Positions 15,725 through 25,377 of a DNA stretch of 61,387 bases are shown here, in pieces. A program made the position numbers and the translations under genes. The stretch is from a virus, in IMG/VR virus record IMGVR_UViG_3300027320_000012, positions 1 through 61,387 of that record, one strand, 5' to 3'. Every line of letters begins with the position of its first letter. Within the stretch, counting starts at the first letter, position 1. Below the pieces are notes generated by a model. The model had not been told where the DNA came from and ran no database searches. It worked only from the letters and a program-made list of their open reading frames with translations.

Positions 15725-18000
15725 GTCGTTGTACGCCCGCTTACATAGTAGTTATCGACGTTGAACTTGTCGGGGATCACCACCACGTGAGCATACTGCC
15801 CGTCCGTAATTAGACCTGACGCCGATTTTAATGTGACACCAGCGCCTGCGGTAATTGTCACTGCTCCCGCAGCAGTATCCTGAACAAGCACCATCGGCTC
15901 TGTGCCTATATTACCGGAGTTTATTGTGTAGGTTGCCGCCGCCGCGTTCTTGAAGTACACGGTTCTGTTACCGTAGAAGTCAGAGTTTGGCGCAACACGG
16001 GCGGTCGTGGTTTCCTCAATGGGAAAGTGCGCATTGAGACCAGTGATGATCTCAGTTTGAGGACCTGCGTCGTAGCCAACACAGCGCAGCTTGACAATCT
16101 CGCCAGCAAGGACGTTTGCAGAGTTGTAGAACAGGCCCACTTCCGTGATGTTCGTCATCGTGTTTTCGGTTGCGGTACCGGCGAACACTTCCACCCAATC
16201 CAGACCGTCCGTAGAGAACTGCATGGACGTCGTGCCTGCCGTGTTGGTCAGGCGCATGTAGAACGTGCCCTGACGCGGGAAGTCGTTGTACACGCGGCCA
16301 ATGGCGTCGGTAGCGGCAGTCGATCCAAACGTGGTGTTGGTGTTGTAGAAATCGTGACGGAATTGTCCCGCTTCGTCAATCAAGAATACAGAACGATCCT
16401 GATCCGCAGTGTTCCCGTAGAAGACGCCGATCTCTGCATCTGCATCGTTAGGCAAACGCCCGCGCAATGCAAACACCACATCGAAATCTGATCCACCAGT
16501 GATACCGGTCGCGGTCCCCGCAAAGCCTACGCCCTGCGCACCAACGGTCTCGATCTCCCAAGTCTCAGTACCAGCATCGTAAGCGTTCGTTGTTGGAGCG
16601 CCGCTGTTCAGTGCTGTGAACAGGTTGCCCGGTGCCGACCATCCGGCGAAGCCAAGTGAACGGCCCCCGGTCACAAAAGTATCCGCTGACGCGGACACAG
16701 CTTCGATGGCGAAGAAGGTATCGAGACCCGCCGTTATATTGCGCGCGGTTACGCTTGTTACCTGCACCTCGAAGTAATCTCCGGGGGTAACCGAAAGAAC
16801 AGCCGATTGAACGTTAAGGGATTCTACACCAGTTGTGTCGTTATCAGCACGACCACCACCACGCACCGCCGCGCCATTTTTGAAGATGGTCAGAACGGCT
16901 TCGTCAGCGGCAGTAGCGAACAAAGCGTTTGCTGTAACTCTTACGCGGGACACTCCCGCAGGAACAGTAAGTCTGGACGGGTTGCCCCCGCCTATATCTG
17001 ACCACGCACCGAAGTCGTAATCAGAAGCTTCCCAAGTGAGTATCTCAGGAGTCGCTGCGGCTAGAGCCTCATCTGTGGTGCGATACACCATCGCCCCTCT
17101 GAAACCTCGTGCCGGAGCCACGTCAAACTCAAGACGTGCTACACCTGCGCTTGGGTTAGACACGGTCACCGCGTCCCCAAAGATGTCAAAGGTTGAGAGG
17201 TCTGTGAGCAACGGAACGCTGTTCACCGTAACAGCCGCACCCAACAAGGTGACGTCCGCCGTACCAGCGTTGTTCACCGCTGTAATGTTGTTACCAATAA
17301 AGTTGATAGCGGACGCTGCGGTCGTCACAGCGACGCCCTCTTCCTCGACGTTTACGCCGGGGATATTTACTGCCGCGCTGCTGCCGGTCGGGGTGACCGC
17401 AACACCACCACCAGTGAAGTTGACCACTGTGGTGTCTGTTGTTTGCGAAACAGCATCATCTTGAACGGCAAATCCAGAAAGTGTGACATTTACGCCACCA
17501 CCGCTTAGCGTCGCAGTAACCCCATTACCAATGAAGTTCACGAACGTAGGGTCGGTTACAACGTTTGCACCTTCCTCTTGGAAGATGCGGGCAGGGACGA
17601 AACGAGAGACAAGGACGATGTCGGTACCGTCCGCAAGAACCAGCGCCGAAGAGCTTGCACCCACTAGCACAGTACCACCAGCACCATGCGTTACAGTGAC
17701 GTCACCCGTGCCATTGTTTGACACGATGAAGAAGCGATTGACTGTGATGATCGGGGCCGATCCAACCGTTGTCGGTATCGTCAGGTTGCGCGGGACTGCG
17801 TGCCCCGAGCATCTAAATGCCACGTTTCGGGTAAGCTGCGACTCGGTGAGCGCGACGTTACCTGCGGTCATATCCACGGCTAGAATTCTGTTGATCGCGT
17901 TGTCAATCGCGTTGAATCCGTCATTGTTGAGAAGATACTTTAGGGTATCGTTCTCAGCCATGAGAGGAATTTGTAGCTGTGGGGAATTGCCGTTCGGCAT
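15721..18000 (-). CDS. large tail fibre protein
   Basis: 759 residues. The N-terminus (MPNGNSPQLQIPLMAENDTLKYLLNNDGFNAIDNAINR) resembles the attachment segment of marine phage fibres. The middle holds a repeated NFIG/NFTG-containing motif (FVNFIGNGVTATLSGGGVNVTLSG, repeated at least three times), as expected of an elongated beta-structured shaft. The C-terminal half contains one or more lectin/jelly-roll-like domains (FAGWSAPGNLF...DFDVVFALRG). It probably binds the tail tip and carries the glycine-rich adhesin. It contains copy 5 of the repeated hairpin at 16682. Confidence 0.65.
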   Translation of the reverse strand: MPNGNSPQLQIPLMAENDTLKYLLNNDGFNAIDNAINRILAVDMTAGNVALTESQLTRNVAFRCSGHAVPRNLTIPTTVGSAPIITVNRFFIVSNNGTGDVTVTHGAGGTVLVGASSSALVLADGTDIVLVSRFVPARIFQEEGANVVTDPTFVNFIGNGVTATLSGGGVNVTLSGFAVQDDAVSQTTDTTVVNFTGGGVAVTPTGSSAAVNIPGVNVEEEGVAVTTAASAINFIGNNITAVNNAGTADVTLLGAAVTVNSVPLLTDLSTFDIFGDAVTVSNPSAGVARLEFDVAPARGFRGAMVYRTTDEALAAATPEILTWEASDYDFGAWSDIGGGNPSRLTVPAGVSRVRVTANALFATAADEAVLTIFKNGAAVRGGGRADNDTTGVESLNVQSAVLSVTPGDYFEVQVTSVTARNITAGLDTFFAIEAVSASADTFVTGGRSLGFAGWSAPGNLFTALNSGAPTTNAYDAGTETWEIETVGAQGVGFAGTATGITGGSDFDVVFALRGRLPNDADAEIGVFYGNTADQDRSVFLIDEAGQFRHDFYNTNTTFGSTAATDAIGRVYNDFPRQGTFYMRLTNTAGTTSMQFSTDGLDWVEVFAGTATENTMTNITEVGLFYNSANVLAGEIVKLRCVGYDAGPQTEIITGLNAHFPIEETTTARVAPNSDFYGNRTVYFKNAAAATYTINSGNIGTEPMVLVQDTAAGAVTITAGAGVTLKSASGLITDGQYAHVVVIPDKFNVDNYYVSGRTTT
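16682..16695. repeat. CGCTGACGCG hairpin repeat, copy 5
   Basis: TCCGC-TGAC-GCGGA inside the tail-fibre gene. The outer stem pair differs from copies 1 and 2 but still pairs. Confidence 0.5.
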
Positions 18001-18056
18001 GTGTCTCTCCTGCGGTGTGCCTTTTTGTACGGGATGCTGCCCGGAATGTCAAGGGA

Positions 18057-21000
18057 TTAAGGGGCGAGGGCCACGACGCGACCGAAGCCTCGCCCGACTT
18101 GTGTGGATAGTTGGTACACAGCGACGTTGATGTCATCTGCCAAGGTGTAACCCTCCGTAGCAAGCTCTACGCCAGCGAAGATCGCGGTAGGCTCGCTGAC
18201 GGTCTGCGAAGTAATGAAGGTGCCGGTGTCGATTGGATCAAACTCGGCAAGCGCGGTGGGCGTGTTTGGCAACAAGAATATCTGGTACTGTTCGTTGTCC
18301 TCGTTCAGCGGGACGTCTTCAATACCGGTACCCGCCATGTTCCACGCGCCCCCAAGACGAGAGCGGCGGTTCCAAAGCACGGTCAGGTCTGTTCCATCAT
18401 CGGTTCGGCGAACGTAGCTTGGGGCGTACGGCTTGAGGTCGTTACCTTCTATCTCTTCACCCACAACAGACGCTTCGGCGATTAGACCGCCACGAGATAC
18501 CGCCTTGAAGTAACGGGTCACGCCGATAGCCTCAAGACCGTAAATCTCCGGCTGGATAGCCGGGTCGGTCAATAGTATGAAGGTCGCGCCTTCGGTATGC
18601 TCGAATACTTGTTGATCGCTTCCGCGACGACCGCGTATCAATGTGTCGAATGTGTACGTGCCGTCCGCGTTAGCGGTGACGTTTTGGAATTGGATAATTT
18701 CCCCCATGTTAGCGCCGGGGCTGTACACGAGGCAACGGTTGGCTTCACCGGTCACAAGCTCGTCAAGTGTCTTGCTTGACAGGTCCCCGTTATCAACACC
18801 AAGAGCCACGGTGAACGTGTTTTCGTAATCAATCGAGTGCAAAGAGCGCGGTGCTCCAAGAGCGCCAGAAGTCACGGAGCCCCAAGTGACGTCGGCTGAG
18901 ACGGTGTCGAAGTTAGTGTATCCGATGCCGTCGTTTGACTGGTATAGGTCCGCGCTGTTGAAGGACGTAGTATCAGAGCCAACCGCAGCGTAGTAGCGCA
19001 AGGCGTTACGTGCCAAGTCGTGGTAGTCGTATAGCAGCGGGATGTCCAAGACGAACATCTTGGCGTAGGCCGGAGTCAAAATAGAGTTGGTCGGGATGGA
19101 GGAAGTCTCCACCGCGCTGTCAATCGTCTCTTCGTAAACCGGATCACCAGAGCGAGACGTGTTAGCTTCGATGGCGAAGTTCGCGCCGATGTCGATCTTC
19201 TCGATTCTGTCCGTCAGAATACGCCCGTCATTGAATCTAAACTGTACCACGTCGCCGGGGTCTATGTCAATGTGCGTCCACGGGTACGACGTCTTTCCTT
19301 GGTCACGGCTCAGCCAAGAGAAGAACAATATGCGTTCAGCGATACGGCGTCCTTGGCGTTCTGTTAGAACGAGAGGAAGCTCTATGTTTTCGACAGTTCT
19401 CGAATACATCACAGGCACCGGTTGGGACACACGGCGATAGTGGGATGATCCTTGTTGATAGTCTCTGTTCGGATCAGAGAAGATCATGGAAATTTCTGCC
19501 GGAAGATCGTACTCTGGTACACGCGCTTCCACGAACGGGACGTCCCCGGTCGGGCCGCGTGTCTTTCCTAGTTCGTTCTCTGTTATAGTTCTTATGGCCG
19601 TGCTTGCGCGGGGCTTGAACTTGATTTTCCAATCAGATTCAATGCCTTCAACGAAGTATGACTTGAACAGATTCTCAAGAACCTTACGGCCATTTGTCGG
19701 TCTCGCAATGGTGTATCCACGAACGTTGGCGACGCCAACAAGCTGTGAGACGTCGTATTCGTCTGGGAGCATGCCTACACGCTCGCACACGTCCGCCACG
19801 ATACCAGAGATATCGGTTGACAACTGCCCTTCCAAAAGCTGCCCAAAGTTAAATCTTACCGGAGCGTTGCCTATGAAGGTAACCAGCGTGGCGCTGTTTG
19901 GATCGTATACCTGACAATCGTTTGACACAGCCCCGGAGGCAACCCCGCTGTATACGGTAGATTCGCCGGAGAACAGGTTCGCTAGGATAAGGTCAGTACC
20001 ATTAGCCCACGCAACAAAGCCGCCAGCTAGGCCTGAACGCGAGAAGCCGCTATCGTAGTTTGGTGGTGTCACACTGAATGTAGAAGAGCCTTGAAGGTAC
20101 GGGTCCGCACCTGTCCCGGCGGCGTTAGGGTCGTAGCGATACACAGTACCGCCACCACCACTGTTTTGGACTAGAACGTACACCAAAGATGTCGTCGCGT
20201 CGTATATCACGGCACTAAGGGCACCACCCGCAAGTCCTACGGTGTCCATGATTACGCGTTTTTGCGTGGGCGGGTTAACTGCGTCACCAGAGAGAGTAAA
20301 AACAGTCGATGACGACTGGTTGCTGAACTTTAGTCCGATCTTATGAACGCGGACGTCAGTTCCGTCAGTGCTCGCCCAATACACTGTGGTGTCTCCCGGC
20401 GATCCTCCGCCGTAGACCATAGGTCCATCGCCCAGACCTACGCTTGCCGTGTACCCGTTATTGAATATTCTTGTTGTTCCTGTGTCGAGGAATCCAATAC
20501 CGCCGCTTGTATTGCAGTAAGCAACAAGGGAGCGGGAGCCGTTAATACCCGCCTTCGTCCCGAAAGTCATGGTTTCCGTACCAGAAATGGCGAAAGCATC
20601 GGTGTTGGTGATGGTGAGCGAATTGTTCGAAAGCTTCACCGGACGGTCTGGGTTAGCGGCGACGCCTGCGCGAGCAATCCAATCACCATTAGAGTCCGCA
20701 CACAGAATACGTTCTATGGTGAGGCCGCTTTGTGCCGCAGGCACGTTCGCTGTCTCTGTGTTTGATACGAGACTGAAACGACGTACCTGCGTACCGGCGC
20801 TGATAATAGCCATCACGCGTGCGTAAGGGTCAATAGCCATCGCGTCGGTCGGGGCTCCCGCAACAGGAGAAGTCTCCGCAAAGGCGGTCTGGTCAATCGT
20901 ATCGTTAGGATTGACGGTTTGATCCGTCTGCCACACGATCTCCGCCGAGATGTTCGGGATGCGGTTACCGAAATCTTCCAGAGGAACATCGTCAAAAACT

Positions 21001-21755
21001 ATGTACGCCACCTCCTTGTAAGAAGGGGTGAACTGGTAGTCATAGGGCGTGCCTCCCCCGGCAACGACGTCGTCGCGAAGAGTTGTCAAGTAGGATGCGT
21101 ATAGTTGTGAACGGGCGTCAGACTCGCCGCTAAGCTGCCCGATCAATTCATTCATCGTTGTGAATTCAGACTGTGGCTGGTTGCCCTCGTTGACGTCAGC
21201 AATACCTTGCAAACGGCGGTTGATAGATTCCGCAATTAGCGGATCGATTGTGCCGGAGTTTATTTCGGGGTTATTTACGCCTCTACGAAATCGGAAGTTG
21301 TACTTATTATTCTTCTTGTCGTCGCCGCTGCCGGTGCCGTCATAGATAAGCTTACCGTCCGCCCATATCTTTCGGACGGCTTCGGCGGGTCCCTTCCCGA
21401 ATGCAATTGCGAACGATGCGTAGTACGAGTAGGTTGTGGACGTGCCTCCGCCTCCGCCTCCGCCTTTACCGCCGCCCTGCTTTTCGACAGTCTTGATTTC
21501 CTTCAATCCACCCGACCAGAACACGTTTCCTGTAGAACGAGTCGTGCCGTAGTTTTCTGGTATGATTTTACCGACCGTGGACGCTTGTACGTCCGTATCG
21601 CCAAGACGCGGGCCTTCAACATTCGGGCCCTCCGGCGCAAAGATGAATCCGCCAATAGCAGAACCAATCGCGAAGCCAATAGCCGCCACGCTAAAGAAGG
21701 AGCCGATTACGGCTCCAACAATGCCCAAGGCTAGGCGACCAAAACTGCTAGACAT
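18057..21755 (-). CDS. tail tip / host-specificity protein, GTA gp15-like
   Basis: 1,232 residues. The N-terminus has a hydrophobic Gly/Ala-rich stretch (IVGAVIGSFFSVAAIGFAIGSAIGG), then GPRLGDTDVQASTVGKIIPENYGTTRSTGNVFW, typical of the N-terminal hub region of GTA-type and J-like tail tip proteins, followed by a polyglycine linker. A later block (SDISGIVADVCERVGM...LKIKFK-like hub fold) matches the baseplate-hub (Phage-tail_3-type) domain. It sits after NlpC/P60 and DUF2163 genes exactly as in the Rhodobacter gene transfer agent. Predicted to form the tip that binds the host and closes the tube. Confidence 0.8.
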   Translation of the reverse strand: MSSSFGRLALGIVGAVIGSFFSVAAIGFAIGSAIGGFIFAPEGPNVEGPRLGDTDVQASTVGKIIPENYGTTRSTGNVFWSGGLKEIKTVEKQGGGKGGGGGGGTSTTYSYYASFAIAFGKGPAEAVRKIWADGKLIYDGTGSGDDKKNNKYNFRFRRGVNNPEINSGTIDPLIAESINRRLQGIADVNEGNQPQSEFTTMNELIGQLSGESDARSQLYASYLTTLRDDVVAGGGTPYDYQFTPSYKEVAYIVFDDVPLEDFGNRIPNISAEIVWQTDQTVNPNDTIDQTAFAETSPVAGAPTDAMAIDPYARVMAIISAGTQVRRFSLVSNTETANVPAAQSGLTIERILCADSNGDWIARAGVAANPDRPVKLSNNSLTITNTDAFAISGTETMTFGTKAGINGSRSLVAYCNTSGGIGFLDTGTTRIFNNGYTASVGLGDGPMVYGGGSPGDTTVYWASTDGTDVRVHKIGLKFSNQSSSTVFTLSGDAVNPPTQKRVIMDTVGLAGGALSAVIYDATTSLVYVLVQNSGGGGTVYRYDPNAAGTGADPYLQGSSTFSVTPPNYDSGFSRSGLAGGFVAWANGTDLILANLFSGESTVYSGVASGAVSNDCQVYDPNSATLVTFIGNAPVRFNFGQLLEGQLSTDISGIVADVCERVGMLPDEYDVSQLVGVANVRGYTIARPTNGRKVLENLFKSYFVEGIESDWKIKFKPRASTAIRTITENELGKTRGPTGDVPFVEARVPEYDLPAEISMIFSDPNRDYQQGSSHYRRVSQPVPVMYSRTVENIELPLVLTERQGRRIAERILFFSWLSRDQGKTSYPWTHIDIDPGDVVQFRFNDGRILTDRIEKIDIGANFAIEANTSRSGDPVYEETIDSAVETSSIPTNSILTPAYAKMFVLDIPLLYDYHDLARNALRYYAAVGSDTTSFNSADLYQSNDGIGYTNFDTVSADVTWGSVTSGALGAPRSLHSIDYENTFTVALGVDNGDLSSKTLDELVTGEANRCLVYSPGANMGEIIQFQNVTANADGTYTFDTLIRGRRGSDQQVFEHTEGATFILLTDPAIQPEIYGLEAIGVTRYFKAVSRGGLIAEASVVGEEIEGNDLKPYAPSYVRRTDDGTDLTVLWNRRSRLGGAWNMAGTGIEDVPLNEDNEQYQIFLLPNTPTALAEFDPIDTGTFITSQTVSEPTAIFAGVELATEGYTLADDINVAVYQLSTQVGRGFGRVVALAP

Positions 21756-22188
21756 AGTCTACCCCACGGAAAAGACGGATATCAACCAAGCGACTCTCAA
21801 GGGATTGGCTACCCTCAGAGTAGTATTGTTCGTGAACGCGACGCTTGGGAAAGGCTTCTGAGTGAATTACGGTCACTGCGCCTGTATCCGAATCTACCGC
21901 AAAAATGCCTGTATGGCAAGGCATGGTGGTGTCGTTAAAGATGCCTATCGCCCCATTAACAGGGACCACCGGTCTGACGGGATCAGTGTACAGGCGTATC
22001 TGTTGAAGGAACGCGGGGCCGGGGTCTCTTCGGTAACCTTTCAGGTCCTCACCTTCGAGACCAAATTCCCATATCGTGCGCATCAAAAGTCCTGCGCAAT
22101 CAATACCTCTTTCGGTACGTCCTTGGTGAACCCACTTTGTTCCAAGCCAAGAGCGGGCGTACTTCACTACATCATCGGGTGTTGTCAT
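21748..22188 (-). CDS. NlpC/P60-family tail peptidase, GTA gp14-like
   Basis: 146 residues. Catalytic Cys in GIDCAGLLMRT (near residue 30) and His in PCHTGIFAV identify the NlpC/P60 cysteine peptidase fold; the sequence starts with YARSWLGTKWVHQGR as in the GTA tail peptidase. It likely cuts peptidoglycan stem peptides so the tail can pass the wall. It overlaps the tip protein gene by 8 bp and abuts the DUF2163 gene. Confidence 0.85.
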   Translation of the reverse strand: MTTPDDVVKYARSWLGTKWVHQGRTERGIDCAGLLMRTIWEFGLEGEDLKGYRRDPGPAFLQQIRLYTDPVRPVVPVNGAIGIFNDTTMPCHTGIFAVDSDTGAVTVIHSEAFPKRRVHEQYYSEGSQSLESRLVDIRLFRGVDYV

Positions 22189-24467
22189 TATTTCGCATCC
22201 GGGTAACGGAAAAGCTCATCTTGTCCGGGGATGTCAGGGAACCCGAAGAAGTTGATTATGTTTCTGAAAATAGCCGCGCAACTGATTCTTGATTTGTCAC
22301 AGCCGGGGTAGATCAGGAACTCACTTCCTATGTCAATATTGTCGGGAACAGACAAGAACAGGGAAACTTCCCCGGTTGACTGAACCCACGATTTCACTTC
22401 CATGGCGACGCCTGCGTTATCGCCAGTAACAAATATTACTGTACCTCCTTGGAACCATCCATCGACGGCACGGGGCTCCGTGATCGACGCGTTGAAAACT
22501 CTAGGGCCACCACCGTTGGTTACGACACCAGAGCGAAGATATGCGTTTCGTGCTGTAAATGTCGCACCACCATCTGCTGCGGTGGACCCGGCACCACCGA
22601 GGTAAGTCGCGGGGTAAGTCGCGGCGGTTGTGCCAGCGCTTGTGCATTCCCAATAGACATTGTTCAAAGTTGATGGCAAGAATGCTGGATCAACCTGTGC
22701 CGTGTCAAGCATCTTGGCGCGAAGCTCGTCGAACCAAGCACCGGCTACGCCTTGAGAATCTAGGTCAATACGCAATACGCGTGCTTGTGTCGGCACCTCT
22801 ATAGGTCCGGTGTCGAACGGCACCCAAGTGGTACCAACATCAGTGAAGCCGGAATTATACCCGGTGGCTACGCCTGTGCCATTGAATGGCGCTTTTGAGG
22901 TGACGAACGTGGTAGTGCCTGCGCCGGTACCGTAGTTGGTGGCGTCATTTCCGGTCTGGTCGTTTATCGTGCCATCGTCAAACGAGAACCAACGTAGAAG
23001 GTTTGCGTCAGGTGTCACGGGATCGCCCTTCGTGATCAGGACAATCTCTTCATATGGTATCGCCTCATCGTATATACGAACGTCGTCAAGGTATCCGTTA
23101 TCAAATGGTGTCAAGCCAGTGCCGAAAGGGATTACCTCGTCGTTGTTTGCGAACAGGTCCTCAAAATAGAATGGGCCATTCCATGCAGTGGTGTCCGAAG
23201 ACATCAATTCAAAGTTGATGTAAATGCGAACGGTGGTTCCTTCGCGTTGAACGATGACGTGATTCCACACACCTGTGTTGACTCTGGTGAGATCGGACGC
23301 CAAGTTGGGGCTGCTTATTACGGTGTCTAGGTCGTTGTCAGTAACGTAGTTGGATTGCAAGAGTATGGCGCGATCTGAATAAACGATCTGTGATCCTGTA
23401 TTCAACGTCAACACGCTGTTTTCCCCGACACCCCCCGCCATAATGCCGCCGTACGATGTGTCGTCTGGATTGATCCAGAACATGACCGTAAAGTCGCCCG
23501 GTATGTTGAACGTGCTGGCGTAGCGTTGACGTACTGTGGTACGCGCGGCACTTCCTCGCGTGCAGGTGTTGCCGTCTTCATCTAGGAAAGTCACACGGAC
23601 GCGTCCGTCACCGCCATCGTTTTTGCGGTAGCCTTCTAGGCGGAAGGTTGCATCGCCGTTTGTGACCACGGACAACGGTAGGTCGGAAGCACCTTCGAAA
23701 TCAATAAATTGCGATGTCGTGCCGTCACCGGCTCCGCCAACAAGAGACGCCGGGGCTGAGAATGCACCACCCACTGCGGTGGTCATCGGGTTGGCCCCAG
23801 AATCATACCAGTTCAAAGACGTCGCGAAACTACCGGCGCTCAGTGTGCTGAACGATGGGTCTTGAATTGTAAAGTCGTATCGAAGTCCAAGCTCTTCGTC
23901 ACTCTGCGCGGCAAGAACAACATCGCCCAAAGCGTAGGCTCTGCTGCGCTGTACTTGGTCCGGTCGAATGACGATACCGCAGGATGGTTCGCCAAGGTCG
24001 TACAAGCACGTGACACTGAAAATGTCCATGTAGTTGTAGGCAAGGCGCTGCATGAGGCCGCGAAGCTCGACTTGAAAAGTCTCGTTCGGCAGGGTCTGCA
24101 CCTCACCGAAAAAACCACGACGAAGTTTAATCTTTCCAGGAATGGCGTCAGACCAAGCTGTCATGAACACGCTGACGCGTGCGTTGTCGAACAGGCCGTT
24201 GCGCAGGTCTTGAGCAGGCAGGGCCAGTTCATTTGCCAAGCCAACAACTTCTAGGTTGTCAACGGATAGTGTTGAAGAGGTCTCGATTGCTGTGCGCTTG
24301 TACGCACCAATGGAGCTATAGGTAGAGCCTTCGATGATCAGGTCTTCGTCGGAATCAGTGAACAGATAGATGCGACCGTCCGCGCGCTCAATTTCCCAAC
24401 ACGTAGCGAGCCCGGTTACTTCCTGATCAAGGTGGTCTCTAAGGACCTGTGTTTCTACCGTCTTCAT
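22188..24467 (-). CDS. DUF2163 tail protein (GTA gp13-like) with inserted lectin-like (LamG) domain
   Basis: 759 residues, about 2.5 times the usual GTA gp13 length. Residues 1-200 are a clear DUF2163 domain (YSSIGAYKRTAIETSSTLSVDNLEV). The C-terminal end is the usual gp13 ending (FLIYPGCDKSRISC, NFFGFPDIPGQDEL). Between them lies a long insertion, including a concanavalin/LamG-like fold at about 330-480 (FTVMFWINPDDTSY...NTGVWNHVIVQREGTTVRIYIN). The insertion adds a probable carbohydrate-binding module to the tail hub. Position between DUF2460 and NlpC/P60 genes is as in GTA. Confidence 0.8.
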   Translation of the reverse strand: MKTVETQVLRDHLDQEVTGLATCWEIERADGRIYLFTDSDEDLIIEGSTYSSIGAYKRTAIETSSTLSVDNLEVVGLANELALPAQDLRNGLFDNARVSVFMTAWSDAIPGKIKLRRGFFGEVQTLPNETFQVELRGLMQRLAYNYMDIFSVTCLYDLGEPSCGIVIRPDQVQRSRAYALGDVVLAAQSDEELGLRYDFTIQDPSFSTLSAGSFATSLNWYDSGANPMTTAVGGAFSAPASLVGGAGDGTTSQFIDFEGASDLPLSVVTNGDATFRLEGYRKNDGGDGRVRVTFLDEDGNTCTRGSAARTTVRQRYASTFNIPGDFTVMFWINPDDTSYGGIMAGGVGENSVLTLNTGSQIVYSDRAILLQSNYVTDNDLDTVISSPNLASDLTRVNTGVWNHVIVQREGTTVRIYINFELMSSDTTAWNGPFYFEDLFANNDEVIPFGTGLTPFDNGYLDDVRIYDEAIPYEEIVLITKGDPVTPDANLLRWFSFDDGTINDQTGNDATNYGTGAGTTTFVTSKAPFNGTGVATGYNSGFTDVGTTWVPFDTGPIEVPTQARVLRIDLDSQGVAGAWFDELRAKMLDTAQVDPAFLPSTLNNVYWECTSAGTTAATYPATYLGGAGSTAADGGATFTARNAYLRSGVVTNGGGPRVFNASITEPRAVDGWFQGGTVIFVTGDNAGVAMEVKSWVQSTGEVSLFLSVPDNIDIGSEFLIYPGCDKSRISCAAIFRNIINFFGFPDIPGQDELFRYPDAK
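24168..24181. repeat. CGCTGACGCG hairpin repeat, copy 7
   Basis: CACGC-TGAC-GCGTG within the DUF2163 gene; both outer pairs differ from copy 1 yet remain complementary. Confidence 0.45.
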
Positions 24468-25375
24468 ACCAAAATCTCGATTAGGGGTACCGTCAGGCTA
24501 AGCTGGCGGAATTCGTCAAAGCTGATCTCCAACTCGTCTGTGTCGAAGCGTACAGGAACATCGAACTCTCCATATTCCACGCGGACGATAGCTCCCAACG
24601 GTGGTGGAACGTCAAACGATATCAAGCCGAGTGATTCGTTGACGTATACTTCTCCGTCCATTAGTTGGATAACGTCATCAACAGTCACTTGCATGTCTTG
24701 ACCGTTAGACGATACTTTCAGAGGCTTCTTGATCGGGCGGTCGTAAATGGTGTTGCCTGATTGGTATCTCTTGAATAGTTGGAATACCGAAGTAGTTCCG
24801 TCGCCTAGACCAATGTTCTGGCCCACAATTTGATAATCGTTCCAGTCCTTGAAACGAAAACCTATTGCCTTGCCCTTTGCCGTGTAGAAGAAATCTTCAA
24901 CAAGCTTTATCTCGTCCGGCGGTGTCGTGTCGAAGGATACATCATAACGCGCACGCAGGCGATCCCACTCAGCGTTAACTGAGACGATCCCGGAATCAAA
25001 ATCAACAACGTTTGTGCTAAAGCCCGGCCCACCTGACGATCCAAAAGATATACAATCGGGAAAGCGCTCTTCCATAAAGTCGTAGTCGATGACGAAGTTC
25101 GGTGTCGCGGGGAACAAGGGCCAGTATATGATGTATCCATTGGCCTTGAATACGGCCCCGTATATACCGGGCCACAGAAACTGGTATCCATTGTATTTGA
25201 TAGCCGTCGCGGGGTTCGCGTAAAGTTGATACCCCTTGAACGTAACGACACCGGACAGTTCGTTTGAGTTTTTCCCAAGGATCACGAACCCGCGCGCCAT
25301 GATAGCAGAGGCCGCAGCATCAGATGCTGCTGACGTCAAGACGTAACCGAGTGCTTTTCCTACATCTGCGGTCAT
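24464..25375 (-). CDS. DUF2460 tail protein (GTA gp12-like), second copy
   Basis: 303 residues. Residues about 100-303 match DUF2460: FPDCISFGSSGGPGFSTNVVDFDSG, FRFKDWNDYQIVGQNIGLGDG and the terminal SFDVPPPLGAIVRVEYGEFDVPVRFDTDELEI. The first 90 residues are an extra N-terminal module with an Ala-rich start and aromatic repeats (GYQFLWPGIYG, GYIIYWPLF). It overlaps the DUF2163 gene by four bases. GTA gp12 is the distal tail protein-like hub subunit, so this probably forms a ring at the tube end. Its paralogue lies at 26455. Confidence 0.8.
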   Translation of the reverse strand: MTADVGKALGYVLTSAASDAAASAIMARGFVILGKNSNELSGVVTFKGYQLYANPATAIKYNGYQFLWPGIYGAVFKANGYIIYWPLFPATPNFVIDYDFMEERFPDCISFGSSGGPGFSTNVVDFDSGIVSVNAEWDRLRARYDVSFDTTPPDEIKLVEDFFYTAKGKAIGFRFKDWNDYQIVGQNIGLGDGTTSVFQLFKRYQSGNTIYDRPIKKPLKVSSNGQDMQVTVDDVIQLMDGEVYVNESLGLISFDVPPPLGAIVRVEYGEFDVPVRFDTDELEISFDEFRQLSLTVPLIEILV

Positions 25376-25377
25376 GA